A stretch of DNA of 64,000 bases from Branchiostoma floridae (Eukaryota > Chordata > Leptocardii > Amphioxiformes > Branchiostomatidae), in contig NC_049979.1 in assembly GCF_000003815.2 (NCBI RefSeq), positions 9,755,484-9,819,483 on the forward strand, in the 5' to 3' direction. How positions within the stretch are numbered: position 1 is the first letter of the stretch; every line of letters begins with the position of its first letter. Positions 1 to 11,600 of this stretch are shown here, one piece after another. Below the pieces are notes generated by a model. That model was not told the DNA's origin and searched no databases. It saw only the letters and a program-made list of their open reading frames with translations. The translations under genes and the position numbers were made by a program.

Positions 1-2540
1 TCCTCAATGTTCTGACTTAACGTATACCTGCTGAGACATCTGGTCAGGAACGCCCTGTCATGGCTCACCCTGTGGACAAGTAGGTTGAAGTCCTTCTGTA
101 CTGCCCTCGCTTGGTCAAACAGGAATCTGGAATTCAATTTCTGATTAATATAGGACAATATGGTTACGGTGATGTTTTAAAACATCATTTAGGTCTTCTC
201 ATGATCAATTCCAGAATGACATGCGTTAGATTTCTACTGGCTGTGTTACACAATTTTTGCCAGGCTAATTGGCCCCATTGGTATTGCAGATCTAGAGGGG
301 TTGGTCAGTTTGGGCAGCTGGAGCATGATTTATTCGGGCTGGGAATTCTCCATTCATGTAAGCCACTGAACAACTGTTCCACGTCAAAGTTAGATTGTAA
401 TTAGTCTTTAGTAATATCTACTTATATCTTATTATATTACACATCGGTCCTAGATATACACTATCATGACGTTAGGACTGGCATTGGACATACCTTGGAA
501 CTGGTGATGGCAGAAGTACAAATGGTTTGAAGCTGACAAGGTCAGAGCTGTCATTTTGAGGATCTGTCAGATATGCAAGCCCATTTAGAATTGCCTGGTC
601 CTTTGCTGACACAGCCAGGCTATCCATGGTAGATGGGTCCAGTGGCAGGGGCACAACAGGCTCCATTGAACAACAGCTCTACAACAACTCACCACAGTCA
701 ACCAGGGACAATGTCTGAAAAAGGGCAGATACAGCCTGTCTATTCGAAATTGTCTATTCTTAGACTATTCCAAATTGTCCACTCCTATTCCTAGACAATT
801 TGGGGGGTTTGACTTCATTTCCATATGCAGCGGGAGATGAATTGTCCAACATTTTCGTAGATAAACAGTTGGACGACTTAACAAGATGATGTTTTTTATT
901 TACGTTAAGGTGTGAAACCATGGGATTTTTATAGATTTCTAGGAGTACTTCTTTCAGAACTGTGAATATTCTTAACATTGGCAGATAAAATGTAGTTCAT
1001 CTTCCAAGGCTTTCCCTGCATTTGCATGTTATCTCGTCAACGGAAAGTTTTTTGTGTATCTGGCCTTTTTCAGCACTGCATGTAATTGCATCTTAGCTCA
1101 AAATCTGTATGGTATAAGTAACTTTCCACACTGTAGTCAGATGTAAGATTTTTATACAATCTTAATTAACTTACCAGTGTTGACAGATAACTTGTGAAGA
1201 GATTTGAATATATATATATATGACTGAAAGCCTTTTCCTGAGCGATACACATACATGTTGTCACTTAACACCTACATTGTTACTGTGCCAAATGAATGTT
1301 TACCGCCTCCAAGTACATTTGTACGTTACATTAAGTCCTTGCCGCCACTGACGTGGTACAACCAGTTTTTCTTGCTACTTCTATATATGATTTTGTTGCG
1401 AAGGTCACATGTGCACAATGACACACGTCAGAACAAGCCGCTTCACATTCCGATATAATTAGAAGGATAAAGATCACAAAATAAAATGTACTTCAATCGT
1501 CCTGTCCATGAGCTTTGATTTTATCACAAAACCGTGCCAAGTAAAAACTTTTGCGAGTTTTCAGCAGGGTTGTCACCAACAAAAGAGCCTGAAGGGACTC
1601 AATGGCCAGACAGATAGGTCACTGATTCAATGTAGCTTACAATCAGCTTTGGCTAAATTTGGCCCTGTGGTGTTTTATGATCGTCAGTAAGTAGCCTGAT
1701 GAGCTGATCAATTTTTAAACAGAATGATCGTTATTTTTAAGTAGTTTCCATATTCCAATGGCCTTCATACACGCAGTGTCAGGAGAATGCCCACTACCCG
1801 ACGATCCTCGCCAGATCCTGTTATCACAACTGGAATCTGGCACAAGATCCCGTCGGTTTCGCGAAAATTTGAAGGCCACCCTCCTTCGTTGTGATATAAA
1901 CCATACAAACTGGGAGACTCTATTAGAACCCCACCGAGTGGAGACGTACCATAATTCAGGGTAAACATTACATGGAGCAGCACCGGCGCTGTGAAGCCAA
2001 AACTAAGAGACACCAACGTGTCTCTTACACCAAGAGCAGCTCCTCCTCCCTCGCTCACCACCCACCCTGCCATGCACTAAGTGTTCCAGACTTTTTTTGT
2101 ACCATGTGCGCTGGGCTCGAGTAGCCACGTGAGGCACCGTCGCCCACAGACAGTACCTGAGGCTGGTCTGACATGAAGTTTATGCTCGGTCACAAAACAC
2201 GGCCGATCAAAAAAGATAGTGGCCGATCAAACCCTAGCCATTGCAAATTATTCTCCTTATAGCCAGCGTACTTAGTCTGGTAGAGACTAACAGAACGCCC
2301 AGCTTACCTTGCTTGATTGCCTGTAGCAAATTGTAATGTTTGTTGGCTGCTTGAGACAGAACTGGCTTGCAGGAGTAACTGTTAAGCTAACGTACAGATA
2401 TTTGTGCTGTATACAGAATAGAGACAGGGTGTAACCCAACTTATGCCTAACGATAGCCTACGGCGAAATACCTGACAGTGTTTATTGGCCAACGTGTGGA
2501 ATTGTCCTTGCGCGCCTGTGGTGTTTTTACCACTTTTTCA
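1..2540. other. gene-poor flank
   Basis: I find no supportable gene here. Short open frames exist (for example about 1758-1964 on the plus strand), but they lack splice-consistent neighbours, recognisable motifs or family similarity. There is a short TA run near 1208-1221 and two nearby copies of a ggccgatcaaa string near 2203-2235. This may be repeat-derived sequence downstream of the dehydrogenase gene. Confidence 0.5.
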
Positions 2541-2960
2541 GTAAGCCCCCTTTAAGCCCCCTTTACAAATCAAGAATTTAGCTCGGCCGAGTTGTTGCCG
2601 AGTCCAAATGGACATTTTCGGCCGGAGTATGCCCGGCGTTTTGCCGATTATGCGGGCCTCGAGCGATTTTAGCAGCTCGGCCGGCGTTTGCGGGGCACTT
2701 GCAGCTGCGCTTAATTTCAGCGAGGCCTCGGCGGCGAGTGTTGAGCTGGGAGAGTTCGACAAAGGGTTGCCTGTAGCTCGACCGGAGCTTGTCCGAGCAA
2801 TGGCCAAGACTTGGCCAATACTCGGGCGGCAATCCGACGAGTTTAGACTCTCTTTTTTCGGTCGGAGTTTGCCCGAGCTCTTCGGCCTCGCTCCAGACTC
2901 GTTTGGGCTTCTAGCAATAACCGGACGATATTCCGCCCGACTGTTATCATTATTTCATAC
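2541..2960. repeat. GC-rich low-copy repeat block, possible DNA-transposon remnant
   Basis: This block is clearly richer in G+C than its surroundings. It opens with two direct copies of an aagcccccttt unit (about 2543-2566). It then contains recurrent cggccg / cggtcgg strings followed by agttTGCCCG-like words (near 2620, 2860 and 2925). The open frames crossing it on both strands are a by-product of high GC, not of a recognisable protein. No clear terminal inverted repeat was found, so the class is unassigned. Confidence 0.35.
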
Positions 2961-3018
2961 TTTCATGAGCGGTTAAAATGACACTCAAACAAGCCGCACA
3001 AGGAATACATTTAAATCA

Positions 3019-3024
3019 TTTATT
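3019..3024 (-). terminator. candidate poly(A) signal of the RDH-like gene
   Basis: The plus strand reads tttatt, which is AATAAA on the minus strand, about 160 nt downstream of the RDH-like stop codon. This gives a short, plausible 3' UTR (about 3000-3181). It is a consensus match only. Confidence 0.5.
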
Positions 3025-3181
3025 GAAACCCAAAATAAGTCAGCGGCACAGCGACATCCAATTTTTATCCATGTATGCCGGTATGGATACATATGGTTCA
3101 TCTTATTGCAAAGAAAATTGTCAAAAAATTACTTTCAAAATTGAAGTTCTACAGCCCAGAGTCAGGCTGATGTGAAACCAG

Positions 3182-6100
3182 TCATTTGCTCAGTCCGACC
3201 ATCTTCTCACTGAGTTCCCACAGTCTTCTTGCCGCCTCGTCATCCCTGGCCTGTGGGGCGGGGTCCGTCGGCTTACAGTCACTGCAGGAAATACATGACA
3301 CCAATGCAGTGCAATGCAGTGTGCTGATACTTCATGCCATGATGTCATAAACCTAGAATCTCGAGGCTATGACAGCAAGCTTTAAACAAACCAAACAGCA
3401 CATCAACAACAATGGTACCCAGGAGAATTGAAGCGGTCTAACGTTACTGTTGTCAAGCCCGGTCCCCATATTTTTCACTGTCGCTGACCTTCGGCCATGT
3501 CGGCCGTATTTGTGATCAGTTGTTAATCGCCATAATGTCCCCCTAGTTTCAAATTGATAGAGTTTCAAATCGATAGTGGGATTTATTCGCCTGAAAGTCT
3601 ACTCTACCACATTTAACGGGACTCGCCTTAGTGACCTGTGAGCATCGGTCAATCTTATGCTTTCCATATATGTATGACCTGTATTATGACCTGTATTGTA
3701 TGTACTGATGTTGTTGCTTGTATGTTATTGATTTGTATGTACTGGTGTTATTTTTATGTGAGGGAGGGCAACTTGTAAAGGTTGTTCGAACCTGTTTTGC
3801 CCTCCCAATCACTGTGTGATGAATTCAAATAAACAAATAAACAATCCCCAAAAAATTTATTGAGAGAACACCGTGCGTATCATTGCCGACGATGTGATTT
3901 AAAGCTCGCACACTCTTCGGCTGATCGATTTTCCTTGTTAATTTTGTTAATAATGACCACAATGATCCCTGACTGTCTTACCTGAAGTACTGTCCCGACT
4001 GTAGCCCGTCTGCCACGCTGCAGTGGATGGTACACTGTGCGCCTTGTAGGGGAGTTTTCCCGTACAGCCACCTGTGAAGCGTCGCAGCAGTCCCCCACAC
4101 CAGCATCCCGACGGATAGGGTCTGGTTCTTCATCCGGGATGTCGCCACGTAGCCGGGTGTCAGGGAGAAGGCTGCGACGCCGGACCCTGTGAGAAATGGT
4201 TTCAGGACGTTTCGGCACATGGACAGTTCGGCCCCTATTGCCGATCAGGACGATTAGGGTTAGAAGTAGGTTAGAATTAGAAGTATGGCTGTAGAAAGGC
4301 GACATCCCGATAGAGAAAACAAAGCAGAGTTCGAGGCCTGCTGTTGAATTGTCCTGCTTGGCTAGGGGCAGAACCGCCAAGATGTTGACTTAAACTTGAC
4401 ACACGTCATAGCCGCATTGTCCCCGTCTCATTGGATCGTTGATCACCTTTGTTATCTGATCAACATGATGACCTAAAATCTAGAGAAAAAACGATACAAA
4501 CCCGCCGTGTCTTGTAAAGGGACTGGTTGCGTTTTCAAGTATTATTATCCTATCTAATAGTATCACTAGAATTTCAGTGACTTGTTACCGACCTTCTAAT
4601 CTCTTTGCAAGTTCCCTCACAAACAGCATGTTTGCCAGTTTACTTCTCCGGTAGGCTCGGGTGGGGGAGAAGTTATGCCGAAAATTGACGTCATTGAAAT
4701 CTATCTCCTGTACAAGAACATGTCCACCTGAAGACACTATAACGACCCTGCTGGGAGCAGACTTCTTCAGCAGGTCCAGGAGGAGGTTGGTGAGGAGGAA
4801 GTGGCCCAGGTGGTTCACTCCGAACATCAACTCAAACCCGTCTGTGGTTTCCGTTCTCGGACAGAAGCAGGTGTTGCTTCGCCCTCTCAGTATTGGAGAA
4901 AATCCTGAAAAGCAAAATACCTGTGGCATTTGCACTGGAAAAGGTTTCAACATGTTGCTCTCTATCTACCTTGTTTTGGTTGGCAAAACATTTTAGACTC
5001 ACAATATCGGTCCACAGCCTTAAGGTGGGTTTACACCTGCGTATATTTTCAAGTGCGCGTGAGTTCCGCATGAAATTTTGTCAATACGCGGCCGAACGCC
5101 CAACATTTGGAATTTTTTTGGAATAAATTAAATTGTACGTCGAGCCCATCTGGCGTTTGAATTACGACTTCAGCGTTTTCATTTCGCATGAGATGCGTAT
5201 GATTGCAACTGAAATGCGCAACAAAATTTTCCGTACTGCGAATAGATTCGTATGGGGTACATATGTTGGGCGTTTTCCGGACGCACACAACGTCTCCCGA
5301 CCGCATGTCTGACGCACCTGGCGCTAACTGCATTCCAAACGCATTTCAGGTGTGTCAGAGGAACAGTTTGTGTTACATATACTTTTGTTTGCGAGCATTG
5401 CCAATAGAGTATTTTTGTTAGAGGAACCCTTTGTACTACGTATGCCTTTGTTTACAGGCAGTGCAAGTAGAACATTGACAAGTAAACAGTGAAGAGTTTT
5501 TTTATTTTATTCAGTTGAGAAGCAGTAAAGCAGTGACACTGTGTTTTTACAGAAATGTGGGCCATCATTTACCTTAAGAAATTATGTGCACTGTTAAGAT
5601 TGTGTTTGTTTTCACTTTGTCCTTAATGATTTCCCCTATCATCTTAGTACTTCAACTACTATAAAAGTCACACTCATACACACCACAAAACGTATTCAAG
5701 ATCTTTATCAAACACGTAAATTAAACAATTATGAAACCTTACGCCCTCTTTCAAAGTTGTGATATGGCTCTATATTGCACCTTTATATCATGTGGTTCTA
5801 CACACAAAAAAGTGCCATTATCAGCAAATTAAGTCAAATATCTGTTACAAAAAATGGCACGTGTGTCACACAAATTGACCCAGTGCTTGAGCAGGTCCCT
5901 CTACATCTTCCCGTCCCTAGAGGCTCTGTTGGGACCAGTTACATTCATGGTGTCCTGCAAGTTGTGACCATCTTTCTATGCCCCCGGTACAAATTCGTCG
6001 GTCCTGGCCTGGATCTGCCATCTTGAGATGATTTTTTTTTGTCTGGACTCAGATGCACCTTCGTATTTATTCCAACATGATCTGGAGTGTGCGTCGATCA

Positions 6101-7566
6101 CGCTATCAGGACGCGTAGTATGCGCAAAGCGATTGCAGAACGCACGGTACTAAATCGTGATCTATCTGTGCATTCGTTATACGGTCGCTCATGGTGCGTT
6201 GTGTCTGCGCTGTAAGAACGCTATGTACTCGCAATACCGCGATATCCGCGTATTACTGCGTATAAAGCGCAAACATGTAGCGTCTTCATAGCGCAATCGA
6301 CCGACGTGGGACCACTGTATTGCGCATCCATAACGTTTTGGGCACCAAACTGCGTACGAATGATAGTTTTGTGCATGTCCAAAACTATCAGGCGAACTGG
6401 GCGTATATTTTCGTTTGCCTGCGTTCGTGAAACTTTCTAAAAACGATTCAGATGCGATAGAGGTGCGACTTGTGCGTGCGGCCGCGTATTGAAGAAATTA
6501 GTCAAAATGTCGAAAAATGTCAAAACGGAACTCATGCGGCATGAAAATATACGCAGGTGTAAACCCACCTTTACGGCCCGGTCACGCATACGTCGTGCGA
6601 TCGTCTTATGAGGGCATTTCTGAGCTTGTCGATCATGTGTCCTGCAAAATTCAGCTGTTTTGTAACGGAAATGCCTGTCCTAGATCCTTATCGATTGTTC
6701 AGTTCTTTCACAGCATGTTTGAAAATTCTACGGGCATCAAAGTCGTACGACGACCAATTAAGAATGTGCCGTTACCTGCATTGTTGACAAGCACGTCCAG
6801 CCTCGGTTCTGTCCGTATGATGTGGGAGCAGAAGTCTCGGATAGAGGACAGAGAAGCCAGGTCCACGACTCGCACCTCCACGTTTCCGTTGCCACTGGAT
6901 TTGCGGATTTCTTCGGCGGCTTTCTCAGCTTTCCTGGCGTTTCGGCAAGCAAGGATCACGCGAGCCCCTGGGGGATAACAGAAGGAAGGCTGATTGCGGA
7001 AAAGGGACGGGAGGAAGGTGACCTTCCTACTATTCTCCAACCCGATCCACGGTGGCGTAATGTACTAAAGTATAGTATCAAACTTAATGCTTGACTCCCT
7101 TAGCCTACTATACTCCTTGGCCAGCTTTGATGCTAACTTATGGCACCGTAGGATCTGCTTGAAGATTACTTCCTACGGGAAAGAAGTATGTCATTTTCCC
7201 ATTGCTAATGGGTTCGTCATTGTTGATATAACAAAACGTGAAACAAGGTTCCTTGTCCTTTTAAAGCGGTTCCACGTTGTTTCGATGATCCGATAAAACG
7301 TATGCGAGTATCAACATAACGTTATAACTCACCCCTTCGCGCGAGGTCCCGTGCCGCCTCCTTCCCCGTGCCGGTGTTAGAGCCTGTCACTATGACAGTC
7401 TTCCCGTCCATACGTGTCTCACATCTGCACACTCCGAACCGAAGGCCTTTTCTGAACCACAGGCGAGTCAAGTAGATGACTGAGGTAGTAAGATTAAGAT
7501 ATTGGTACCGGAAATTATGTTTTAATCGTGTTAAATGCTGAACGACACACACACACACACACACAT

Positions 7567-7604
<38 letters not shown>

Positions 7605-7662
7605 ACACCCACCACACACAAACCCACCACACACACACAACACCCCACAAACACAAACACGC

Positions 7663-7709
<47 letters not shown>

Positions 7710-8063
7710 CACACACATACGCACACAATTTAATACGAACGCACTCGTATAAGCAGAGAGAGAGAGCGAGACTGAAAGAGAGAGAGGGGGGGCATAGAAA
7801 TATACACTAGTGTACACACATTGCACACAGGTACACACAGACACATCAACGCACCCACATACGCACGCACAGATACATCAACACACCCACATATACGCAC
7901 GCACGCACGCACGCACGCACGCTCAAACAAACGCGCAGGGGTAGGTGGAGGTACTGGCATCAGCTAAAGACGTACCGGCTAAAACCAGTCCAGCGGCGAC
8001 TACTAGCCAGGAGACACTTTGTAAAAAGTCAAAACCTGTCTGCGTTAGTGTGTCTGGCACCAT
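3182..8063 (-). CDS. RDH11-14-like retinol dehydrogenase / SDR, 347 aa, 6 exons
   Basis: Exons in transcription order: 7976-8063, 7333-7479, 6776-6967, 4593-4904, 3982-4186, 3182-3281. All intron phases agree and all junctions are GT..AG. The start ATG precedes a hydrophobic N-terminal segment (about residues 18-34), expected for an ER or mitochondrial membrane-anchored RDH. The Rossmann cofactor motif reads TGSNTGTG (62-69). NNAG follows at 139-142, catalytic Ser at 199/200, and the active-site pair YxxxK at Y226 and K230. The C-terminal exons carry KTPLQGAQ, typical of RDH11/12/13/14. Family members use NADP(H) to interconvert retinal and retinol or to reduce lipid aldehydes. Exon 4 adds about 10 residues between NNAG and the DGFE block compared with vertebrate relatives; an in-frame acceptor 15 nt further in is a weaker alternative. 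The subfamily member cannot be fixed without a tree. Intron insertions do not touch the coding exons. Confidence 0.9.
3667..3845 (+). repeat. possible non-LTR retroelement 3' tail (RDH intron 5)
   Basis: The stretch has repeated tgtatgacctgtatt and tgtatgtactg(g/a)tgtt words. It ends in a short aaataaacaaataaacaa run, a form often seen at the 3' ends of animal LINEs. No reverse transcriptase coding is present. The class assignment is weak. Confidence 0.35.
4205..4376. mobile_element. short inverted-repeat element, family copy 1
   Basis: The left end reads GGACGTTTCGG and then CAGTTCGGCCCCTA..GCCGATCAGGACGAT (4205-4254). The right end (about 4348-4375) is its imperfect reverse complement, containing gtcctgcttggctagg. 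The centre has degenerate ttagggttaga words. A longer copy lies at 11745-11997. The element begins only about 18 nt upstream, in the transcript sense, of RDH exon 5 and so supplies sequence beside the 3' splice site. No transposase is present. Confidence 0.55.
5020..6573. mobile_element. non-autonomous PIF/Harbinger-like DNA transposon
   Basis: An element of 1,548 bp (5023-6570) is bounded by identical terminal inverted repeats of 29 bp starting AGGTGGGTTTACACCTGCG. Similarity extends imperfectly to about 72-90 bp and ends in AATACGCGGCCG on both arms. Both ends are flanked by the trinucleotide TTA (5020-5022 and 6571-6573). A 3-bp TWA target duplication is characteristic of PIF/Harbinger. 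The interior is rich in short gcgta / tgcgt words and has no credible transposase frame, so mobility would depend on a helper. It sits in the RDH intron between exons 3 and 4. Confidence 0.75.
7541..7715. repeat. (CA)n/(TG)n microsatellite
   Basis: Long AC dinucleotide tracts are interrupted by cccacc and aacac units, inside RDH intron 1, about 60 bp from the acceptor of exon 2. On the transcript strand the tract is GT/TG. The Cys/Val and His/Thr frames it creates are artefacts of the repeat. It is likely length-polymorphic. Confidence 0.95.
7755..7935. repeat. mixed simple repeats (AG, ACAC, ACGC)
   Basis: This continues the microsatellite: GA runs near 7757-7790, then CA/GTACAC words, then a perfect (gcac)n tract near 7890-7922. 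It ends about 40 bp before exon 1 of the RDH-like gene. Confidence 0.85.
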
Positions 8064-8695
8064 TATGAAACTGTCTCTCGATGCACTAATGATCTGCTGT
8101 AGGTCACTCCGATTCCACCTGTCCTGTCAGACGGTTGCTAGTGGGTGTACAAGGCGTTTCTTCTGCGACAACGAATCGAAGGTTACGTGAAACACCCTGT
8201 TACAATGACTCACGGTCTACTGCCATGCACGTGACTCTGTATGGGTGAGGTCAAAGTCAACAGGTCACAGTGGGCCGGCGCCTTGCAGCGTGGGCCACTT
8301 TGTAAGTTAAAAGATACACACAGATTCAGACAAGTATGATGGCGATTCTACCAGGTGTTTCTGATTTAATGTGTCTCATTCTTACTTCTAACCAAAATGG
8401 CATAGTAGTACATACGTCGGACGTCATGTGCAATTTTGCAATGATGACCAGTTTCAAGTGTTCATGAGACAACACTCCATACAAGACAACTTCACAGCGT
8501 CGTGCGTTTTAGTCACAGTAGACACTGATTACATATAATACTATCACTGCAGCAAACAACTGAGCCGTGGTACAAAAGTACTATCCTGCTCAAGCCGCGG
8601 GGAAATTCTGTCTGGTTTCCTGCTCCCAGCTCTTCATGCACTGATTCCGGTGACTTCAATACGCCATGATCACCCAGGTTCGGCCAGGAGATACA
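8064..8695. other. intergenic: RDH upstream region and sialyltransferase 3' end
   Basis: Between the RDH ATG and the sialyltransferase stop codon there are only about 630 bp. They must hold the RDH 5' UTR and promoter and the 3' UTR of the neighbour. A tttaat at 8365-8370 (ATTAAA on the minus strand) could be the sialyltransferase poly(A) signal. No TATA box stands out. Confidence 0.45.
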
Positions 8696-11600
8696 TCACT
8701 CCTCGTCTGATTTCTCGCACCTGTCCAACATGACCCTGACCACGCCCATGGTGTGCAGCTTCCTGATCATCATGAACTCCTTGCCCATGTCGTACACGGA
8801 CTCCATCCCGGCCGCAGGGCCGATGAAGATGGGAGAGGAGTGGTAGTGAAAGCCAACCTTGTATGAAAACATTAATGTTAAAGACATAACGTTATTTGTA
8901 AGCATCCACCTATACCCGAACTTCATAATTTCGCAGTCGCTCACGAAAGATAGGTGAAGATATTTGAAATAGCTGACCGTTGACAAATTCTGTTGCTTTG
9001 AGTAACTTTTGAATTTGTATTGTGCATCCACATGTAGGAAAATATTTGACAAAGATTTGGATGGCTTGGATTAGTGAACAATGAATGAAAAATGTTCATT
9101 ACTGGATATAGATTTTCGTCTAAATCAGCAGATGCTTGACTGAAAGACAATGCGAACCTTCGATCCTATCTCGGTGATAGGAAAAGGCCAGAAGCCGTAC
9201 AGAGTCACCTCCTCACACAGCATGATGGCGTTAGTCACCTGATAGAGGCCTCCAGAAGGGAAAAAACAAAACATGATCAATGTAAGGTCCGAACAGGACG
9301 ATTTACCCTTATATAGAAAGAAGCTGTTGGAACAGATCGTGGATGCCCTGTTTGGTCATGAACAACATGTACAGAGAATTCAACAGTTGATAATGATACA
9401 TAATGGAGTAAATAGATCCCTGTTGAATAAGAATTTGACGAGTCAACAGAAATCACCTTGTTGAGAGTACACCATGGTAAGGACTAACAACGACAAAGAA
9501 AAGCTACTGTACTTAAAGCGGAGTCAACAGACATGGCATGAAACGGTTGGTTGTTATGTTAAAGACTGGATATAGTTTTACCGTCAAAACAATGAAAAAT
9601 AAAGCATGTCGTCGTACCTGTGCTTATGACGCCCGGAAGGCCTTGTTTACTCCAGTACCAGCTGACATCCAGGTAGTGAACCGGATTCTGGTAAACGATC
9701 TTCAGTTGCGACAAGTTTTTCTCTAATCCCTTTTGAAGGGCAACCACGTAATCTGTTAAAAAGGTTTTTTTTTAAAAGAAGAACAAAATCACTTGGGCAC
9801 GGAATCACACAAACCTGTTTATCGAAAACACAGACACTATCAAATTATTATCCAGCATTTATCGTCTTATCTTGTGATATCGTACTATCATACAATATTG
9901 TATAAAATTAGTGCGTGAAGAGAAGGTCCCTATGCTTGGCTCAGACACATATAACAAAGGCAATGAGTTTGTTTGGTCTTGATATAGGTAACTATTAGTA
10001 TCTTACAGTACAACGAAACCATAAACCAGCAAAGTTTAAAAAATTAGAATCTAAACCACCACAAAAAGTCCGCGAAATTAGATCCCCGCGAACTTAAATG
10101 CATTTACAGTAAGTAGCGTAAGAAGTAGCAGTGTTCTTACCGAACGGTCGTTTGACGACCAGAAGCCCTTTGTAGACGGAAGTTTCATTCAGGAATTTAT
10201 CCAGCATCTGTGGGTCCTGCAGTATCGGTCTGTATCTACAAATGGCGGCGGGTGGTTAAGTGAAATCGTGAAAATTATCATGTCTTTCATATGACTAGTT
10301 GTATCTGTTAGCAAAGCTTTCTGATTGATTCCCTCAAAATTTGACTAATTAAAAAAGTTGTCTTCATTATGAAATCTAAGGGGTCAGGAAGGTTGTACAT
10401 ATGACTGAACACGCAGAATATAGTACACCAAACAATAGATTCTTAATTTTGATCTTTCACATCTTCTTTGACCTTGGAATATTCCATGACATTAACGGAA
10501 CGCTACCGTTAGATGAAATATATGTCTGTACAGCTTAAGCCATAGTTATATAGCTGTTAGAAGATGTAAGTTTGTTTTTGATGGGTTCAAGGTAAAATTG
10601 ACAAGGACAAAAGCCATGCGCATTCACTTAGAACAGTTACCGGACTTTGGACCCCCCCGTTAGTATACGTTTTCCGATATTTTTTTTACAATACACAGCA
10701 ATTAGATTGAGGTTGCTTCGTACGATTTACAGTAAAAACGTTTGAAAACTTTGTTTTTGAAAACGGCCGAAAATTGAGGATGTCATCCATATAATCAAAT
10801 CAACATGGCCTTAGAGACATTCAACTTACTTCCGGAGCATGGCTGTAGTGGTGCTGGTCAGGTTTGCTTTGACTCCAACATGTCTGTCATAGGATGGTTT
10901 CTTCCCCAGCGGAGGTAGATTTATTCTGAAAGAAATGTACTAAGTAAAATGCTTTGATACAAGTGTTTCAGTATAAGCTATCTTTATTTACAGATAGAGT
11001 TATTTGTGACACAACAGCAGCATTTTGCTAATCTTTCAACAAATTCGGAAAGTCAAACCTGAAGACAAAGTCGTGGCTGTCAATGTCCTTCCCACATCCG
11101 CTTCCCTTCAGGATCCCACCATTACCCACCACAGCGCAACGACCATACATTTTCTCCGGTATCGGCGTTTTCTGAAAAAAAAACAACATATTATTAAGTA
11201 ACTTCTTTTATTGATCTGATGCCGATATATCAATTCAGGATGAAATCATTGAATTCGCATTTGTCTTCTCTAAACGTGAACTGGTATTAGGGAGAAAGAC
11301 ATTTAATGTCAATAGTGTGTGTAATGTTTATTGAACCGCGGTCCCTCAGTTGCCAACTAATTGGACCCATGAACTCAATATTGAGGGACGTCCCTATAAT
11401 AAAACATATATAACAATTATGAGCTATTATAACTATTTAACAATAAGTTAAAGAAGTATTAATGACCTTATATCTTCGTACAGACCTGTGGAAACTCATC
11501 ATAAAACTCCTCGCTGAGCTTCAATTTCACCTCGCTATCAATGAGCTTGGGGAATTCATAGTCGTAGTCCATGATCCCGTTCTCTTTGGTTAGAATCATG

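Noticed and set aside
1758-2073. Overlapping frames on both strands near 1.8-2.1 kb
   Set aside because: No splice-consistent neighbours, no motif and no phase continuity; possibly a decayed repeat.
2608-2976. 122-codon plus-strand frame in the GC-rich block
   Set aside because: Open frames occur in several frames on both strands because stop codons are rare at high GC; no motif or family is recognisable.
3880-4380. 166-codon minus-strand frame
   Set aside because: It crosses RDH exon 5 out of frame and continues through the inverted-repeat element; the in-phase exon 3982-4186 explains the coding signal.
7515-7844. Open frames encoding Cys/Val- or His/Thr-rich proteins
   Set aside because: They are translations of the CA/TG microsatellite in several frames and have no independent support.
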